A DNA stretch of 64,000 bases, from NCBI RefSeq assembly GCF_001436645.1, contig NZ_AYZI01000003.1, forward strand, positions 62,001-126,000, read 5' to 3'. Shown in pieces: positions 55,433 to 64,000 of this stretch. Positions within the stretch are counted from its first letter, which is position 1. Each line of letters starts with the position of its first letter. The translations under genes and the position numbers were made by a program. The notes under the pieces were generated by a model. That model saw only the letters and a list, made by a program, of their open reading frames with translations, made no database searches and had not been told where the DNA came from. The stretch is from Fructilactobacillus florum DSM 22689 = JCM 16035. Lineage in GTDB: Bacteria; Bacillota; Bacilli; Lactobacillales; Lactobacillaceae.

Positions 55433-55473
55433 TTGCAAAACCTCCCTTAAATTTAATTTCCACAAGTGAATTA

Positions 55474-56028
55474 TTAATGCTTGTCTGGCTTGTCAGTATA
55501 AAAACCCTGTAAGTCGGCAAGCCGTGGATCAACCTGATTAGTCCGCGCTCGTTGCTTTCGATATTCATCCTCAGAAACGACCTTCCAGTCTTCACCAGCC
55601 GGCATATCTGCACCTGCTCGTTCTGAAGGCGTAAGAACTTGCATCGGAATTTGTACAAGTACGTTGTCAACAACCGCCGTTTCAAAATCAATTGTGCCAG
55701 AATCATCAACTATCAGCACAATTTCATTATTTTCGTAGCGCCGTAAAGCTGCCTCGGCTGCAACATAAATTTCTGTCACATGAAAATCCAATGGCAAGGT
55801 AACTGGAATCAACGAGCGACTCGAAGGAACTGTTACCGAACCACTAATATCAGCATCGACAATTACATCGCCTTGATCAGCTCGTGCAACCACTGATACC
55901 TCAAAGGCGGTGGCACTGATAATCTCATCCGGATAACGTGCTTGTAGCTGCTTTTGGATTGTCAGAGTTGCTTGCTCTGTAAATGGTTGCTTGACGTAGC
56001 CTTGTAATTTTTCAAACGACCACTTCAT
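55474..56028 (-). CDS. yceD: DUF177 protein (YceD family)
   Basis: 184 aa from ATG 56028 ([15 protein letters not shown]) after GGAGGGG. YceD homologues are linked to rRNA (23S) accumulation and always precede rpmF. Family text: [14 protein letters not shown]-like [18 protein letters not shown] and the end motif [10 protein letters not shown] (about 168-177). Operon with rpmF. Confidence 0.9.
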   Translation of the reverse strand: MKWSFEKLQGYVKQPFTEQATLTIQKQLQARYPDEIISATAFEVSVVARADQGDVIVDADISGSVTVPSSRSLIPVTLPLDFHVTEIYVAAEAALRRYENNEIVLIVDDSGTIDFETAVVDNVLVQIPMQVLTPSERAGADMPAGEDWKVVSEDEYRKQRARTNQVDPRLADLQGFYTDKPDKH

Positions 56029-56055
56029 CTTAACCCCTCCAGTCCAACGAAGCCA

Positions 56056-56084
56056 ATTATACGAATTTTCTTTTTCGATGTCAA
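56056..56084 (-). promoter_or_regulatory. Consensus promoter of DUF177-rpmF
   Basis: Minus strand: TTGACA (56079-56084), 17 bases, TATAAT (56056-56061), both perfect. It overlaps the stop of the preceding gene. Confidence 0.92.
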
Positions 56085-57238
56085 GGTCTACTCCTTGATG
56101 GAGTATCATCAATTCGAATTGGCTGCCGATACAAGTCCTGTCGCAGATGGGTGACTTGTTCAGTTAATAACCCAGCCTTCCACTCCAACCACAATTGGTG
56201 TTGCAATGCCCTTTTACTAACCCGCGTAATCATTGGCAAATCAGTCTGTCCATGAACTTGATGTAGGTAAGCTTGCCCCTTTGCCGTCATTCCCAAGATT
56301 CGAATACTGGCTGGTTGGTGCTCAAGGATCTGATCAGTAACTTGTAAGAGCGTGTACACCGCCAGCCGCTGTAACCGAGCATATGTATACCGCTTAGTTT
56401 TTGCTTTATTCAAAAAATCTTGAAAACTAACAGCCTGTAGCGCCGCCTGCTGCAACCGTTGCTCCAAACCTTCGGTCATTTGGTAAATCCGCCGTAATTG
56501 GGCTAATGAACTCTGCGTCAACTGATACTGCAAGAGTGGCCAAAATGCATTCCAACTAATGGCTGGTTGTGATTGCAGTGCGGTAGCGGTCACTGGCATT
56601 GCTTGACTCGCCTGCTGTAATTCTCCTTCGTAAATGGACTGCCGAATTGCGGTTCCACTAGCAATGGTACCCGCAATCGTCGCATCATTATGATGACTTT
56701 TAAGTCGTGGAAGTGGAACTAAATGCAACGGTTGCTGCAACTTTCCTACTGCTTGAGCATACCAAAAACCTAACGTATCATTAGGCTCGTCCAACTGCAA
56801 GCCGTGCTGCTGTAACAAATCTTTCTGGAAATTAGCAGCAAATGGGGCATTATAAGTAGTCTGAACAGAACTAGTAGTCAGTTTCCAAGTCGAAAACCTA
56901 GTGAAATTCCAATCGGGATGTTCACAACCAAAGGCTAAAAACTGGCAGTGTAACGCAGCCAGGCGCTGAATTGCTTGTTCCGCGAAAATACTAGCTGGTT
57001 GAACTGCAGAGCCCACGGGCAACTCGATTACGAGATCAACCCCGGCTTGTAATGCCCACCGGGCTCGCGTCCATTTGTCAAAAATTGCCGGTTCCCCCCG
57101 CTGCATCCAGTTACTACTCATAACCGCAACGGTTACGTCGGCATTGGTTTGCAGCCGGGCTTGCCGTACTTGCCAAGCGTGCCCATTATGAAAAGGATCG
57201 TACTCTGTTACAATCCCAACTGCCGTGAGCGCTGTCAT
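56081..57238 (-). CDS. tmcAL: tRNA(Met) cytidine acetate ligase (YlbM)
   Basis: Forms ac4C34 in elongator tRNA-Met using acetate and ATP. 385 aa. Nucleotidyltransferase-like N-terminus GIVTEYDPFHNGHAWQVR (8-25) with the HxGH-type HNGH; VIELPVGSAVQPA (about 70-82). Start ATGA overlaps the methyltransferase stop. Confidence 0.92.
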   Translation of the reverse strand: MTALTAVGIVTEYDPFHNGHAWQVRQARLQTNADVTVAVMSSNWMQRGEPAIFDKWTRARWALQAGVDLVIELPVGSAVQPASIFAEQAIQRLAALHCQFLAFGCEHPDWNFTRFSTWKLTTSSVQTTYNAPFAANFQKDLLQQHGLQLDEPNDTLGFWYAQAVGKLQQPLHLVPLPRLKSHHNDATIAGTIASGTAIRQSIYEGELQQASQAMPVTATALQSQPAISWNAFWPLLQYQLTQSSLAQLRRIYQMTEGLEQRLQQAALQAVSFQDFLNKAKTKRYTYARLQRLAVYTLLQVTDQILEHQPASIRILGMTAKGQAYLHQVHGQTDLPMITRVSKRALQHQLWLEWKAGLLTEQVTHLRQDLYRQPIRIDDTPSRSRP

Positions 57239-57978
57239 GCGTTCCTCTTTTCTGCTACCACAAACCAGCGGGTTGTGGTTGGAGTTGGCTCGTTTTCCCC
57301 AAAATCACTGGTGACGATCACATGTGAAAAACCCGCAGCCTGTAACAGTCGCCGATAAGTGGTAAGCGGATAAGTACGTTCATGGTGCAACTCTTCATAA
57401 CGGGCAAAGGCTTGCTTAGCCGGTTCATACTTAAAAAAAACTAGTTCGTGATCAACCGAATGTTCCTGTTTACCAGCGTAACTACTCCACAAAAAAGCTT
57501 GTTCCTCATCATGGTAATTATACATATAGCCTGGATACTTCTGGTCTGTTTGATAAGGAGTAATGACATCAAACAAAAATTTACCACCACTCTCGAGATG
57601 TTGATAGACTTGTTGAAAAACTTGTTGCATCTCAGCTTGATTAGCCAGATAACAAAGCGAATCATCGAAACAAGTTATAGCAGAAAACTGGGGAAAATCA
57701 GTTAAGTCCAGCATATTTGCTTGAACTAGCAAAACATTTTCACTGCCAGCAGCTTGTAAATGCTGATCAGCAAGCGATAGCATTTCAAACGACAGATCAC
57801 AACCGGTCACAGTAAAGCCTGCGGATTGCAAACGAACCAATAATTGACCCGTTCCGCATGCTACATCTAGAACGGAAGCTGGCAAGGGAACTGTTTGTTG
57901 GACAAACCTTAACCAGCGATCGTACAGCCGTTCATCAAACAACTGATCATAGAAGCTAGCAAATTCAGCATAAATCAT
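57235..57978 (-). CDS. Class I SAM-dependent methyltransferase
   Basis: 247 aa, substrate unknown; constant neighbour of rsfS in this order group. Motif I VLDVACGTGQLL (about 36-47), GCDLSFEMLSLA (about 58-69), acidic TCFDDSLCYL (about 103-112) and FDVITPY. Lies three bases after rsfS and overlaps tmcAL. Confidence 0.9.
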   Translation of the reverse strand: MIYAEFASFYDQLFDERLYDRWLRFVQQTVPLPASVLDVACGTGQLLVRLQSAGFTVTGCDLSFEMLSLADQHLQAAGSENVLLVQANMLDLTDFPQFSAITCFDDSLCYLANQAEMQQVFQQVYQHLESGGKFLFDVITPYQTDQKYPGYMYNYHDEEQAFLWSSYAGKQEHSVDHELVFFKYEPAKQAFARYEELHHERTYPLTTYRRLLQAAGFSHVIVTSDFGENEPTPTTTRWFVVAEKRNA

Positions 57979-57981
57979 GAG

Positions 57982-58341
57982 TTAATCCTCTGTTACCCAG
58001 GCTGAAATATCTTCGTTAGTCGCATCAGCCCATAACTTCTCTAGCTTGTAAAATTCTCGCGTTTCCGTTGTAAAAATATGCACCAGAACGTCGCCTAAAT
58101 CTAATAAAATCCACTTGGACTGATCCTTTCCTTCCAAGTGCTCCACTTTAATTTTTTGAATTGCCAATTCGTCAATAACGTGGTCAGCAATCGCTTTTAC
58201 CTGTCGACTTGAACTTGCATCCATAATGACAAAATAACGCCCAACGATACTCAATTTTTCAATATTTAAAACTTCAATGTTGTGCGCGCGCCGATCATCG
58301 GCGGCAGTTACTACTGTTTTTAAAATTGCTTGATTATCCAT
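57982..58341 (-). CDS. rsfS: Ribosomal silencing factor RsfS
   Basis: Binds L14 and blocks subunit joining when nutrients are short. 119 aa from ATG 58341 after GAGA. Family text: VTAADDRRAHNIEVLN, YFVIMDASSSRQVKAIADHV and WILLDLGDVLVHIF. Between yqeK and the methyltransferase. Confidence 0.95.
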   Translation of the reverse strand: MDNQAILKTVVTAADDRRAHNIEVLNIEKLSIVGRYFVIMDASSSRQVKAIADHVIDELAIQKIKVEHLEGKDQSKWILLDLGDVLVHIFTTETREFYKLEKLWADATNEDISAWVTED

Positions 58342-58356
58342 AAATTCTCCCATTGA

Positions 58357-58956
58357 TTATGACTTAGGTACCAAAGCATTATATGCTTCAAGCGCAGCCG
58401 GATAAATTGCTTGTCCCCGCTCAATCAAAAAGGTCATTGTTTGCTGATTCTGAAAAACAACTCCCTCATCTAAACTAGCCTGGGTTTTAGCACGGGCCAT
58501 TTCAACCCCGGAAAATGAGCGGTTAGGCTCAAGATAGTCAGCCATATACACAATTTTGTCATACACACTCATGACCGGTGCTGCAATTGTATGATATTTC
58601 ACTGCGTTTAAAATCCGAATATCATTAATTCCCAATTCCTGTTGCACTAACAAATAGCCGACATAACCGTGCCAAATCGCACGACTATACTTTAATAATT
58701 CTGGATCAAGCTGAAACCGCCGAATCAAGCCTTGAAACTCAGCCACATCCCGTTGCTTAGCATAGTCGTGGACTAACCCAGCTAACCCAGCAATCGTTTG
58801 ATCAGCTCCGTTAGCAGCTGCTAACTCTCGGGCGGTAGCTTCCACACGAACACAGTGATCAAAACGATTTTTATCAAGATGTTTTTTCAATTTCGAAATA
58901 ATTACGGCTCGTGAATCAGCGGCGTATTGTTCATAATGATCAGGTTCTAGACTCAT
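58357..58956 (-). CDS. yqeK: Bis(5'-nucleosyl)-tetraphosphatase YqeK (HD domain)
   Basis: Hydrolyses Ap4A symmetrically in this family. 199 aa. HD motif ligands: RFDHCVRVEATARELA (about 32-47), GLVHDYAKQ (about 65-73), AIWHGYVG (about 93-100) and KIVYMADYLEPNR (about 138-150). Overlaps the end of nadD by 17 bases. Confidence 0.93.
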   Translation of the reverse strand: MSLEPDHYEQYAADSRAVIISKLKKHLDKNRFDHCVRVEATARELAAANGADQTIAGLAGLVHDYAKQRDVAEFQGLIRRFQLDPELLKYSRAIWHGYVGYLLVQQELGINDIRILNAVKYHTIAAPVMSVYDKIVYMADYLEPNRSFSGVEMARAKTQASLDEGVVFQNQQTMTFLIERGQAIYPAALEAYNALVPKS

Positions 58957-59527
58957 ATAAATTATGCTCCTTGATATATTTTCTAACCGTTTCTGGGACT
59001 AAATAGCGAATTTTCTCATGATGACGGATTTTATTGCGAATCATTGTCGAAGAAATTTCAATTTCCGGAACCGTAACCCACACAACCGCTTCCTGTAGTG
59101 CTTGTGGCACTGAGGTGCGCGGTCGCCGGACCCCCACAAATTGAACCAGTTGTCGAAGTTCGTCGCTACGATGCCAAGTCGGCAGATCAGCCACCATATC
59201 GCTCCCAATAATAAAATAATACGTAGCGGTGGGATGCTCGTCTTGCAATTTTCTCATGGTGTCATAACTGTAACTAATCCCCGTCCGCTCCAGTTCAGCT
59301 GTTTCTAACTGAAAATCCGGATTATCTTGAATGGCTAATTGCACCATCCGTTTTCGATCAGGAGCAGCAATTGCGCTTTTATGCTGATGGTGCGGCGGCA
59401 AATAGTTTGGTAAAAAACGTACTTGATCTAGGTGGAGCTGATCTAACACCTGCTCCGCCATGATAAGATGACCAAGATGAATCGGATTAAAAGTACCGCC
59501 CAAAATTCCAATTTTCTCTGTTTCCAT
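58940..59527 (-). CDS. nadD: Nicotinate-nucleotide adenylyltransferase
   Basis: Makes deamido-NAD. 195 aa. GGTFNPIHLGHLIMAEQ (10-26) with the HxGH site; SYSYDTMRKL (about 83-92); IGSDMVADLPTWH (about 105-117) and the ISSTMIR motif (about 161-167). Between yhbY and yqeK. Confidence 0.96.
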   Translation of the reverse strand: METEKIGILGGTFNPIHLGHLIMAEQVLDQLHLDQVRFLPNYLPPHHQHKSAIAAPDRKRMVQLAIQDNPDFQLETAELERTGISYSYDTMRKLQDEHPTATYYFIIGSDMVADLPTWHRSDELRQLVQFVGVRRPRTSVPQALQEAVVWVTVPEIEISSTMIRNKIRHHEKIRYLVPETVRKYIKEHNLYESRT

Positions 59528-59536
59528 CAGCGACTC

Positions 59537-59863
59537 CTACAATTGAAAGACTCCATGTGAAATAGTACGACGCGCCGGATTGCTCGATTCACAAAACAGT
59601 AGCAACGTACGTCCTAACTCTTGCACCACCGTCAGTTGACTATGTTTAGTAATGTACGCGGCCACTTCGGTTGTCGTAACGGTCGCACTTTGCTGTAAGG
59701 AAATTTTGACAAGTTCACGCCGATCAACAGCTTGCACCACTTCTGAAAGCCACGCTTGATTCAAACCGTGCTTTCCAATTGAAAAAATCGGACGAAGTCG
59801 ATTCCCATGTGCCCGCAAAAAACGTTTTTGTTTCCCAGTTAATTTCAGTTGCCCTTGTACCAT
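59537..59863 (-). CDS. yhbY: RNA-binding protein YhbY (CRM domain)
   Basis: Associates with pre-50S ribosomes. 108 aa from ATG 59863, overlapping the yqeH stop (TAATG). CRM marks: LTGKQKRFLRAHGNRLRPI and the GKHGLN turn (about 31-36). Cluster with yqeH and nadD. Confidence 0.94.
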   Translation of the reverse strand: MVQGQLKLTGKQKRFLRAHGNRLRPIFSIGKHGLNQAWLSEVVQAVDRRELVKISLQQSATVTTTEVAAYITKHSQLTVVQELGRTLLLFCESSNPARRTISHGVFQL

Positions 59864-60993
59864 TAAAACATCGCCTTTCGTAACAAAACTGATACCCCAG
59901 CTGGAGCATAACCGGCCACCAAACAGCCCTTTGGAACTGTAACCCAACCCAATCCTTCAAAGACTAAATCACTCGTGTCGGTTACCTTAAATTCGTGGCG
60001 CTGTAATGGCTGCAATGTTTTATTCCCAGTCGGTGGGGTTAACAGCTCGCCCGCATGTTTAGCAAAAAAATCAGTCGCGTTTTCCAGCTTGGTACGATGA
60101 ACCATTACATTATTATCAGCAAAAACCGTGAAACCGCTTTTTTGTCCCTGAATAAAGTCAAAGCGACCCAGTGCCCCTAAAAATAAGGTCTGTCCCGGGT
60201 TTAACTGATATGAGCGCGGCTTAATTCTTTTTTGGGGGGTAACATATTTTAAATCAGCTGGCTGCAAATAATGAGCCATTTGACTTTCCTGAATAATCCC
60301 CGGTGTATCAATTAATTCTCGACCATTATCGAGCGGGATTTTAATCAAATCAAGCGTCGTCCCGGGAAATTTTGAAGTCGTAATGACATCCTTGATGCCG
60401 GAACTTTCCCGAATAATTTGATTGATTAATGTCGATTTCCCAACATTAGTAACCCCCACAACGTAGACGTCACGACCGTTGGCAGCTTGATTCACCGCTG
60501 CTAGCAACTGATCAACTGCTTGATTAGTTTTAGCAGATACTAGTTCGATTGCTACCGGACGTAATCCGGCTTGGTTAAGCATTTGCCGCAACCAATCCTT
60601 CATTTTCTTAGGTTTAAAAGAAGCCGGAAGTAAATCCACTTTATTACCAACTGCTAAAATCGGATTATCACCAACAAACCGTTGGAGTCCCGAAATCAAA
60701 CTACCATTTACATCAAAAATATCAATAACGTACACCACGAGGGCTTTGGTTTCTCTAATCCGGCTTAACAAGCGTAAAAATTCATCATCGGCTAATGCTA
60801 CTGGCTGGATTTCATTATAATGACGGAGCCGAAAACAACGTTGACAATATAGATCCCCGCCGGAAGCCAATCCCTTCTCTAAAGCTGATTTAGGGGTATA
60901 ACCAGCTGCATTAGGTGAGGTCGTCTGAATCAAAGCACCACACCCAATACACTGCAAGGGCTCCCTTGCCTGTTGCTCGAGTTCTTCAACCAT
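59863..60993 (-). CDS. yqeH: Ribosome biogenesis GTPase YqeH
   Basis: Circularly permuted GTPase for 30S assembly. 376 aa. N-terminal zinc finger CIGCG...CQRC (about 15-54); G4 NKVDLLP (about 114-120) comes before G1 GVTNVGKSTLINQ (about 173-185) and G3 DTPGI (about 222-226). ATG overlaps the yqeG stop (TAATG). Confidence 0.96.
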   Translation of the reverse strand: MVEELEQQAREPLQCIGCGALIQTTSPNAAGYTPKSALEKGLASGGDLYCQRCFRLRHYNEIQPVALADDEFLRLLSRIRETKALVVYVIDIFDVNGSLISGLQRFVGDNPILAVGNKVDLLPASFKPKKMKDWLRQMLNQAGLRPVAIELVSAKTNQAVDQLLAAVNQAANGRDVYVVGVTNVGKSTLINQIIRESSGIKDVITTSKFPGTTLDLIKIPLDNGRELIDTPGIIQESQMAHYLQPADLKYVTPQKRIKPRSYQLNPGQTLFLGALGRFDFIQGQKSGFTVFADNNVMVHRTKLENATDFFAKHAGELLTPPTGNKTLQPLQRHEFKVTDTSDLVFEGLGWVTVPKGCLVAGYAPAGVSVLLRKAMF

Positions 60994-61523
60994 TAATCAA
61001 TATCACCTTTCCATCCCAATTCGGGATATCGTTTTTTAAGTTGCCAGTAGACAATGGTTTCCAAACGACGATTGACCCGAGTTGGCAACAAATCAGTTTT
61101 AACTAGGGGACGAACCCAGATGCTAGCAATCCCACAGTTATTTGCAGCCCAAACATCGGTCAAAAGCTGATCACCAACCATAACCACCTGATCTTTACGG
61201 AGTGAAAACCTTTTCAACGTTCGCTTAATTCCAATGTTCATTGGTTTAAAGGCTCGAGCTACGAATGGTAATCCCAGGTCAGCTACCGCCCGACGCACTC
61301 GTTTGGGGTTATTATTTGAAATCACAATCACATTAATCCCATATTGCTGGAGTAAGCGAACCCAATGAAGAATATCTCTATTGCTACCCGCATGATTCCA
61401 AGGAATTAGCGTGTTGTCCAAATCCGTTAGAATCGTATCAATTCCATGCTGCTGTAATTTGTCGGGGGAAATATTATAGATGCTTTGAATCATCCATGTT
61501 GGTTTAAATGATGCTAACCTCAT
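60993..61523 (-). CDS. yqeG: YqeG family HAD phosphatase
   Basis: HAD-IIIA phosphatase. 176 aa. Motif I TDLDNTLIPW (about 33-42, catalytic Asp pair), motif II VISNN (about 70-74), motif III/IV VMVGDQLLTDVWAAN (about 113-127). First gene of yqeG-yqeH-yhbY-nadD-yqeK-rsfS; GGAG before ATG 61523. Confidence 0.94.
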   Translation of the reverse strand: MRLASFKPTWMIQSIYNISPDKLQQHGIDTILTDLDNTLIPWNHAGSNRDILHWVRLLQQYGINVIVISNNNPKRVRRAVADLGLPFVARAFKPMNIGIKRTLKRFSLRKDQVVMVGDQLLTDVWAANNCGIASIWVRPLVKTDLLPTRVNRRLETIVYWQLKKRYPELGWKGDID

Positions 61524-61593
61524 TCAACGTCTCCTTGTTGATAGCTTGCTTTTATTTTAAAACATTTACAGTTGCAATGGGAGATTTCAAGCT

Positions 61594-61630
61594 AAAAAAA
61601 CTTTCACCAACGGCTGCTGATGAAAGTTTT
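61594..61630 (-). terminator. Intrinsic terminator after rplT
   Basis: AAAACTTTCAYCA paired with TGRTGAAAGTTTT (one wobble), eight-base loop, seven T on the minus strand. Confidence 0.85.
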
Positions 61631-61645
61631 TGGCACACTCGAATT

Positions 61646-61999
61646 TTAAAGTGCTTTTTTGGCTGCATCAACCAAAGCGGCAAAGGCATCCGTATCATTG
61701 ACAGCTAAATCAGCCAACATTTTACGGTTGACATCAATGTTAGCTTCTTTCAGACCATGCATCAACTGACTGTAACTGATGTCGTTAATTCGGGCAGCAG
61801 CGTTAATCCGTGTAATCCATAGTTTCCGGAAATTACCTTTATTGTTCCGACGATCACGGAAAGCATATTCACGTGATTTCATCACTTGATTTTTAGCAGT
61901 TTTAAATAAACGATGCTTCCCGCCGCGGTATCCTTTAGCTAGCTTTAAAACTCGTTTACGCCGATTACGTGTGGTAGTTCCACCTTTAACTCGTGGCAT
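61646..61999 (-). CDS. rplT: 50S ribosomal protein L20
   Basis: Assembly protein of the large subunit and repressor of its own operon. 117 aa, normal. [19 protein letters not shown] start and [20 protein letters not shown] (about 79-98, given in part). 24 bases after rpmI. Confidence 0.97.
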   Translation of the reverse strand: MPRVKGGTTTRNRRKRVLKLAKGYRGGKHRLFKTAKNQVMKSREYAFRDRRNNKGNFRKLWITRINAAARINDISYSQLMHGLKEANIDVNRKMLADLAVNDTDAFAALVDAAKKAL

Positions 62000-62023
62000 G
62001 TCAAAATCCTCCTAGAAATTAAA

Positions 62024-62218
62024 TTATTTTTTCAAAAGTTCACTGTATGATTTAACCCAGATTGGATCAATCATGCGAGTTCCGCGCAAGTGACGACGTT
62101 GTTTCTTAGTTTTTCCGTGAAAACGGTGACTAGTAAAAGCATGGGCACTTTTTAAACCACCCTTAGCAGTTTTCTTGAACCGTTTGGCAACCGCCCGGTT
62201 TGATTTCATTTTTGGCAT
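62024..62218 (-). CDS. rpmI: 50S ribosomal protein L35
   Basis: 64 aa. [21 protein letters not shown] start and [17 protein letters not shown] middle are standard. 28 bases after infC. Confidence 0.97.
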   Translation of the reverse strand: MPKMKSNRAVAKRFKKTAKGGLKSAHAFTSHRFHGKTKKQRRHLRGTRMIDPIWVKSYSELLKK

Positions 62219-62246
62219 TAGTTAGTCCTCCTCGTCGTGTTAAATG

Positions 62247-62771
62247 TTAATTTTTAGTTTTATTGGTAGGAGCCAGCATTAAAAACATACTACGTCCATC
62301 CATCTTAGCTCGTTGCGTTACAGTGGCAATGTCACTTAGGGCATCCGCCATCCGGTTCAATACCTGACGTCCAATTTCCTTATGTGTAATGGCACGTCCT
62401 TTAAATCGAATTGAAACGCGAACTTTTTCTCCCTTGCTCAAAAATTTCTGTGCATTTTTAAGCTTAGTATTGAAGTCGTTGGTATCAATCGTTGGACTCA
62501 ACCGAATTTCTTTTACGCCAACCGTTTTTTGTTTTTTTCTCGCTTCACGATCTTTTTTTTGCTGGTTGAAACGATATTTCCCATAATCTAGAATCTTGGC
62601 AACCGCTGGTTTAGCGTTAGGCGCCACTAACACTAAGTCAAGATTAGCTGCTTCAGCAATTTGAAGTGCTTCTTGCTTTGATTTTAGACCGAGCTTATTT
62701 CCCTGGTCATCAATTACCATCATCTCATGGGCACGAATGCTATCATTCACCGTCTGATCTCGTTTTGCTAT
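62247..62771 (-). CDS. infC: Translation initiation factor IF-3, apparent AUA start
   Basis: Keeps the 30S subunit free and checks start codons. Reading from ATA 62771 gives 174 aa, [23 protein letters not shown] lies nine bases before it and an in-frame TGA stands two codons upstream, so no ATG, GTG or TTG start is possible with that ribosome site. GTG 62750 lacks a site. Rare starts let IF-3 limit its own synthesis. Core text: [21 protein letters not shown] and [17 protein letters not shown]. Confidence 0.95.
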   Translation of the reverse strand: MAKRDQTVNDSIRAHEMMVIDDQGNKLGLKSKQEALQIAEAANLDLVLVAPNAKPAVAKILDYGKYRFNQQKKDREARKKQKTVGVKEIRLSPTIDTNDFNTKLKNAQKFLSKGEKVRVSIRFKGRAITHKEIGRQVLNRMADALSDIATVTQRAKMDGRSMFLMLAPTNKTKN

Positions 62772-62925
62772 GGTCCTTCACCTCCAAATATTTTTAGCAG
62801 AAAAATAGCGGATCCTCTTAACAGAGAACCCGCTATTTCTATCAATAGTAGTTGATAGATTTTGCATCGAAAGCCCAGCAACTAAGCGTTACTCAGGCGA
62901 GAAGCGGGAAACTTCTGCTTTTAAC
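62772..62925 (-). ncRNA. L20-type leader RNA of infC-rpmI-rplT
   Basis: About 150-base leader. Minus-strand elements include CCCGCTT, TAACGC and a terminal terminator AAATAGCGG...CCGCTATTT (62803-62838) with T run, ending before the infC ribosome site. Known L20 leaders in Firmicutes attenuate this operon. Exact fold not computed. Confidence 0.62.
62801..62838 (-). terminator. Attenuator terminator in the infC leader
   Basis: 15-base arms, about 13 paired, six-base loop, five T. Confidence 0.8.
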
Positions 62926-62931
62926 TGTTTA

Positions 62932-62960
62932 AGCTTATCAAGAAATCAACTACTTGTCAA
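62932..62960 (-). promoter_or_regulatory. Promoter of infC-rpmI-rplT
   Basis: Minus strand: perfect TTGACA (62955-62960), 17 bases, TAAGCT (62932-62937) with TGA before it. Just after the thrS stop. Confidence 0.58.
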
Positions 62961-62966
62961 CTAAAG

Positions 62967-64000
62967 CTATTCATTTCTGGAGTAGGTTGCAATATCCTGC
63001 AAAATCTCTTTTTCAAAATCTGCCACTGAAAGTGACCGGCTGTCATTTTCACCGTACTTTCGCACAGAGACCGTCTGCTGTTGCTTTTCGTCATCACCTA
63101 CCACAATTGTGTATGGAATCTTGTGAGTTTGCGCATCTCGAATCAGATAGCCCATCTTTTCACCACGTTGATCAACTGATGACCGCAGTTTCAAGGCTGT
63201 AAACTGTTCATTCAAATGATGCGCATAATCACCGTGTTTTTCTTCACTGACCGGAATAATTTGAATTTGTTTGGGCGCCAACCAGGTTGGGAAAGCTCCT
63301 TTATAAATTTCAATTAGATAAGCTGTAAATCGTTCCATGGTTGAAACTAACCCTCGGTGAATCATAACCGGACGATGTTCTTGACCATCCTCACCAACAT
63401 ATTTCAAATCAAATCGTTCTGGTAACATGAAATCCAGTTGAATTGTGGATAACGTTTCCTCGTTGCCAAGCGCCGTCTTTGTTTGAACATCAAGCTTAGG
63501 ACCATAAAAAGCGGCTTCACCCTCGGCCTCGACATATTCAAGCCCCAAGTCATCCATGGCACCTTTCAGCATTGCTTGTGCCTTGTTCCACATCTCGTCA
63601 TCATCAAAATACTTTTCTGTATTTTGTGGGTCACGATAGCTTAGTCGGAACGTGTAATTGTCAATGTCAAAATCATGATAAACATCAACCATTAGGTTTA
63701 ATATCCGCTTGAATTCATCCTGAATCTGTTCGGGCGCAACAAAAGTATGCCCGTCATTGAGTGTCATCTCACGGACTCGTTGCAACCCACTCAGTGCACC
63801 AGATTTTTCATATCGATGCATCATGCCAAGTTCAGCAATACGTAATGGTAATTCACGGTAAGAACGAATGTGATGGTTATAAATTTGAATGTGGGAAGGA
63901 CAGTTCATTGGTCGTAATTCAAGTTGTTCCTCATCATCCATCGTCATTGGTGGAAACATATCTTCTCGATAATGATCCCAATGACCAGATTGTTTATAGA
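62967..64000 (-). CDS. thrS: Threonyl-tRNA synthetase, C-terminal part
   Basis: Charges tRNA-Thr; class II. About 344 codons lie in the window and the 5' part continues past the right edge. Visible: [15 protein letters not shown] at the edge, [26 protein letters not shown] (ends given), [11 protein letters not shown], motif 2-3 text [19 protein letters not shown], and the anticodon domain [15 protein letters not shown] to [20 protein letters not shown]. Confidence 0.95.
   Translation of the reverse strand, partial: YKQSGHWDHYREDMFPPMTMDDEEQLELRPMNCPSHIQIYNHHIRSYRELPLRIAELGMMHRYEKSGALSGLQRVREMTLNDGHTFVAPEQIQDEFKRILNLMVDVYHDFDIDNYTFRLSYRDPQNTEKYFDDDEMWNKAQAMLKGAMDDLGLEYVEAEGEAAFYGPKLDVQTKTALGNEETLSTIQLDFMLPERFDLKYVGEDGQEHRPVMIHRGLVSTMERFTAYLIEIYKGAFPTWLAPKQIQIIPVSEEKHGDYAHHLNEQFTALKLRSSVDQRGEKMGYLIRDAQTHKIPYTIVVGDDEKQQQTVSVRKYGENDSRSLSVADFEKEILQDIATYSRNE

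Overview
This window looks like chromosomal DNA of a Lactobacillaceae member (a low-to-mid GC Gram-positive lactic acid bacterium). The basis is gene order and protein type: the rplS-trmD-rimM, rpsP-khpA-ffh-ylxM-ftsY-smc-rnc, acp-plsX-recG-fakA, thiN-rpe-rsgA-rsmB-fmt-priA-coaBC-rpoZ-gmk-recN, tlyA-ispA-xseBA-folD-nusB-efp-rpmA-prp-rplU and infC-rpmI-rplT blocks are those of lactobacilli. L27 carries the Firmicute-type cleavable N-terminus, and pheST is preceded by a T-box. I cannot name the species.

Layout. Positions 1-1337 hold the 5' part of a type III restriction-modification methyltransferase gene (minus strand) that runs off the left edge and begins with a 20-copy tetranucleotide tract, the hallmark of an on/off phase-variable gene. 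An aldo/keto reductase (plus strand) separates it from a core block of about 60 kb that is almost wholly on the minus strand. Within that block only rpmB, a DUF3042 membrane peptide and yidC are on the plus strand. About 2.4-12 kb is RNA/protein export and chromosome organisation. 12-34 kb is lipid precursor supply, recombination, translation maturation, DNA repair and one-carbon metabolism. 34-43 kb is ribosomal proteins, a tRNA-Arg, tRNA modification, sugar phosphorylation and cell wall synthesis. 43-51 kb is transcription elongation, uridine salvage, phenylalanyl-tRNA synthetase and the membrane insertase. 51-55 kb has two tandem divergent glutamate-cysteine ligase homologues. 55-64 kb is ribosome assembly and NAD synthesis (DUF177-rpmF, yqeG-yqeH-yhbY-nadD-yqeK-rsfS), then infC-rpmI-rplT and the 3' part of thrS, which runs off the right edge.

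Points that stand out. The mod gene is in the ON frame as sequenced, and both other frames stop within six codons after the repeat. The acyl carrier protein between plsX and rnc has Phe in place of the serine that carries phosphopantetheine. The Ser/Thr kinase and phosphatase pair usually found between rsmB and rsgA, and the arginine repressor usually found between tlyA and recN, are absent. infC appears to start at AUA. The first glutamate-cysteine ligase gene has its own promoter and a leader of about 220 nt with competing helices and a terminator-like hairpin, which I do not recognise as a known riboswitch. The promoter of rnc-smc-ftsY sits inside a 26-bp dyad.

Regulation visible in the sequence: a phenylalanine T-box (pheST), candidate ribosomal-protein leaders for L19, L21 and L20 (rplS, rplU, infC), many intrinsic terminators, and several close matches to the vegetative promoter consensus. 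The best is upstream of DUF177-rpmF (TTGACA-17-TATAAT). All promoter and RNA calls are read by eye; no folding or database search was run.
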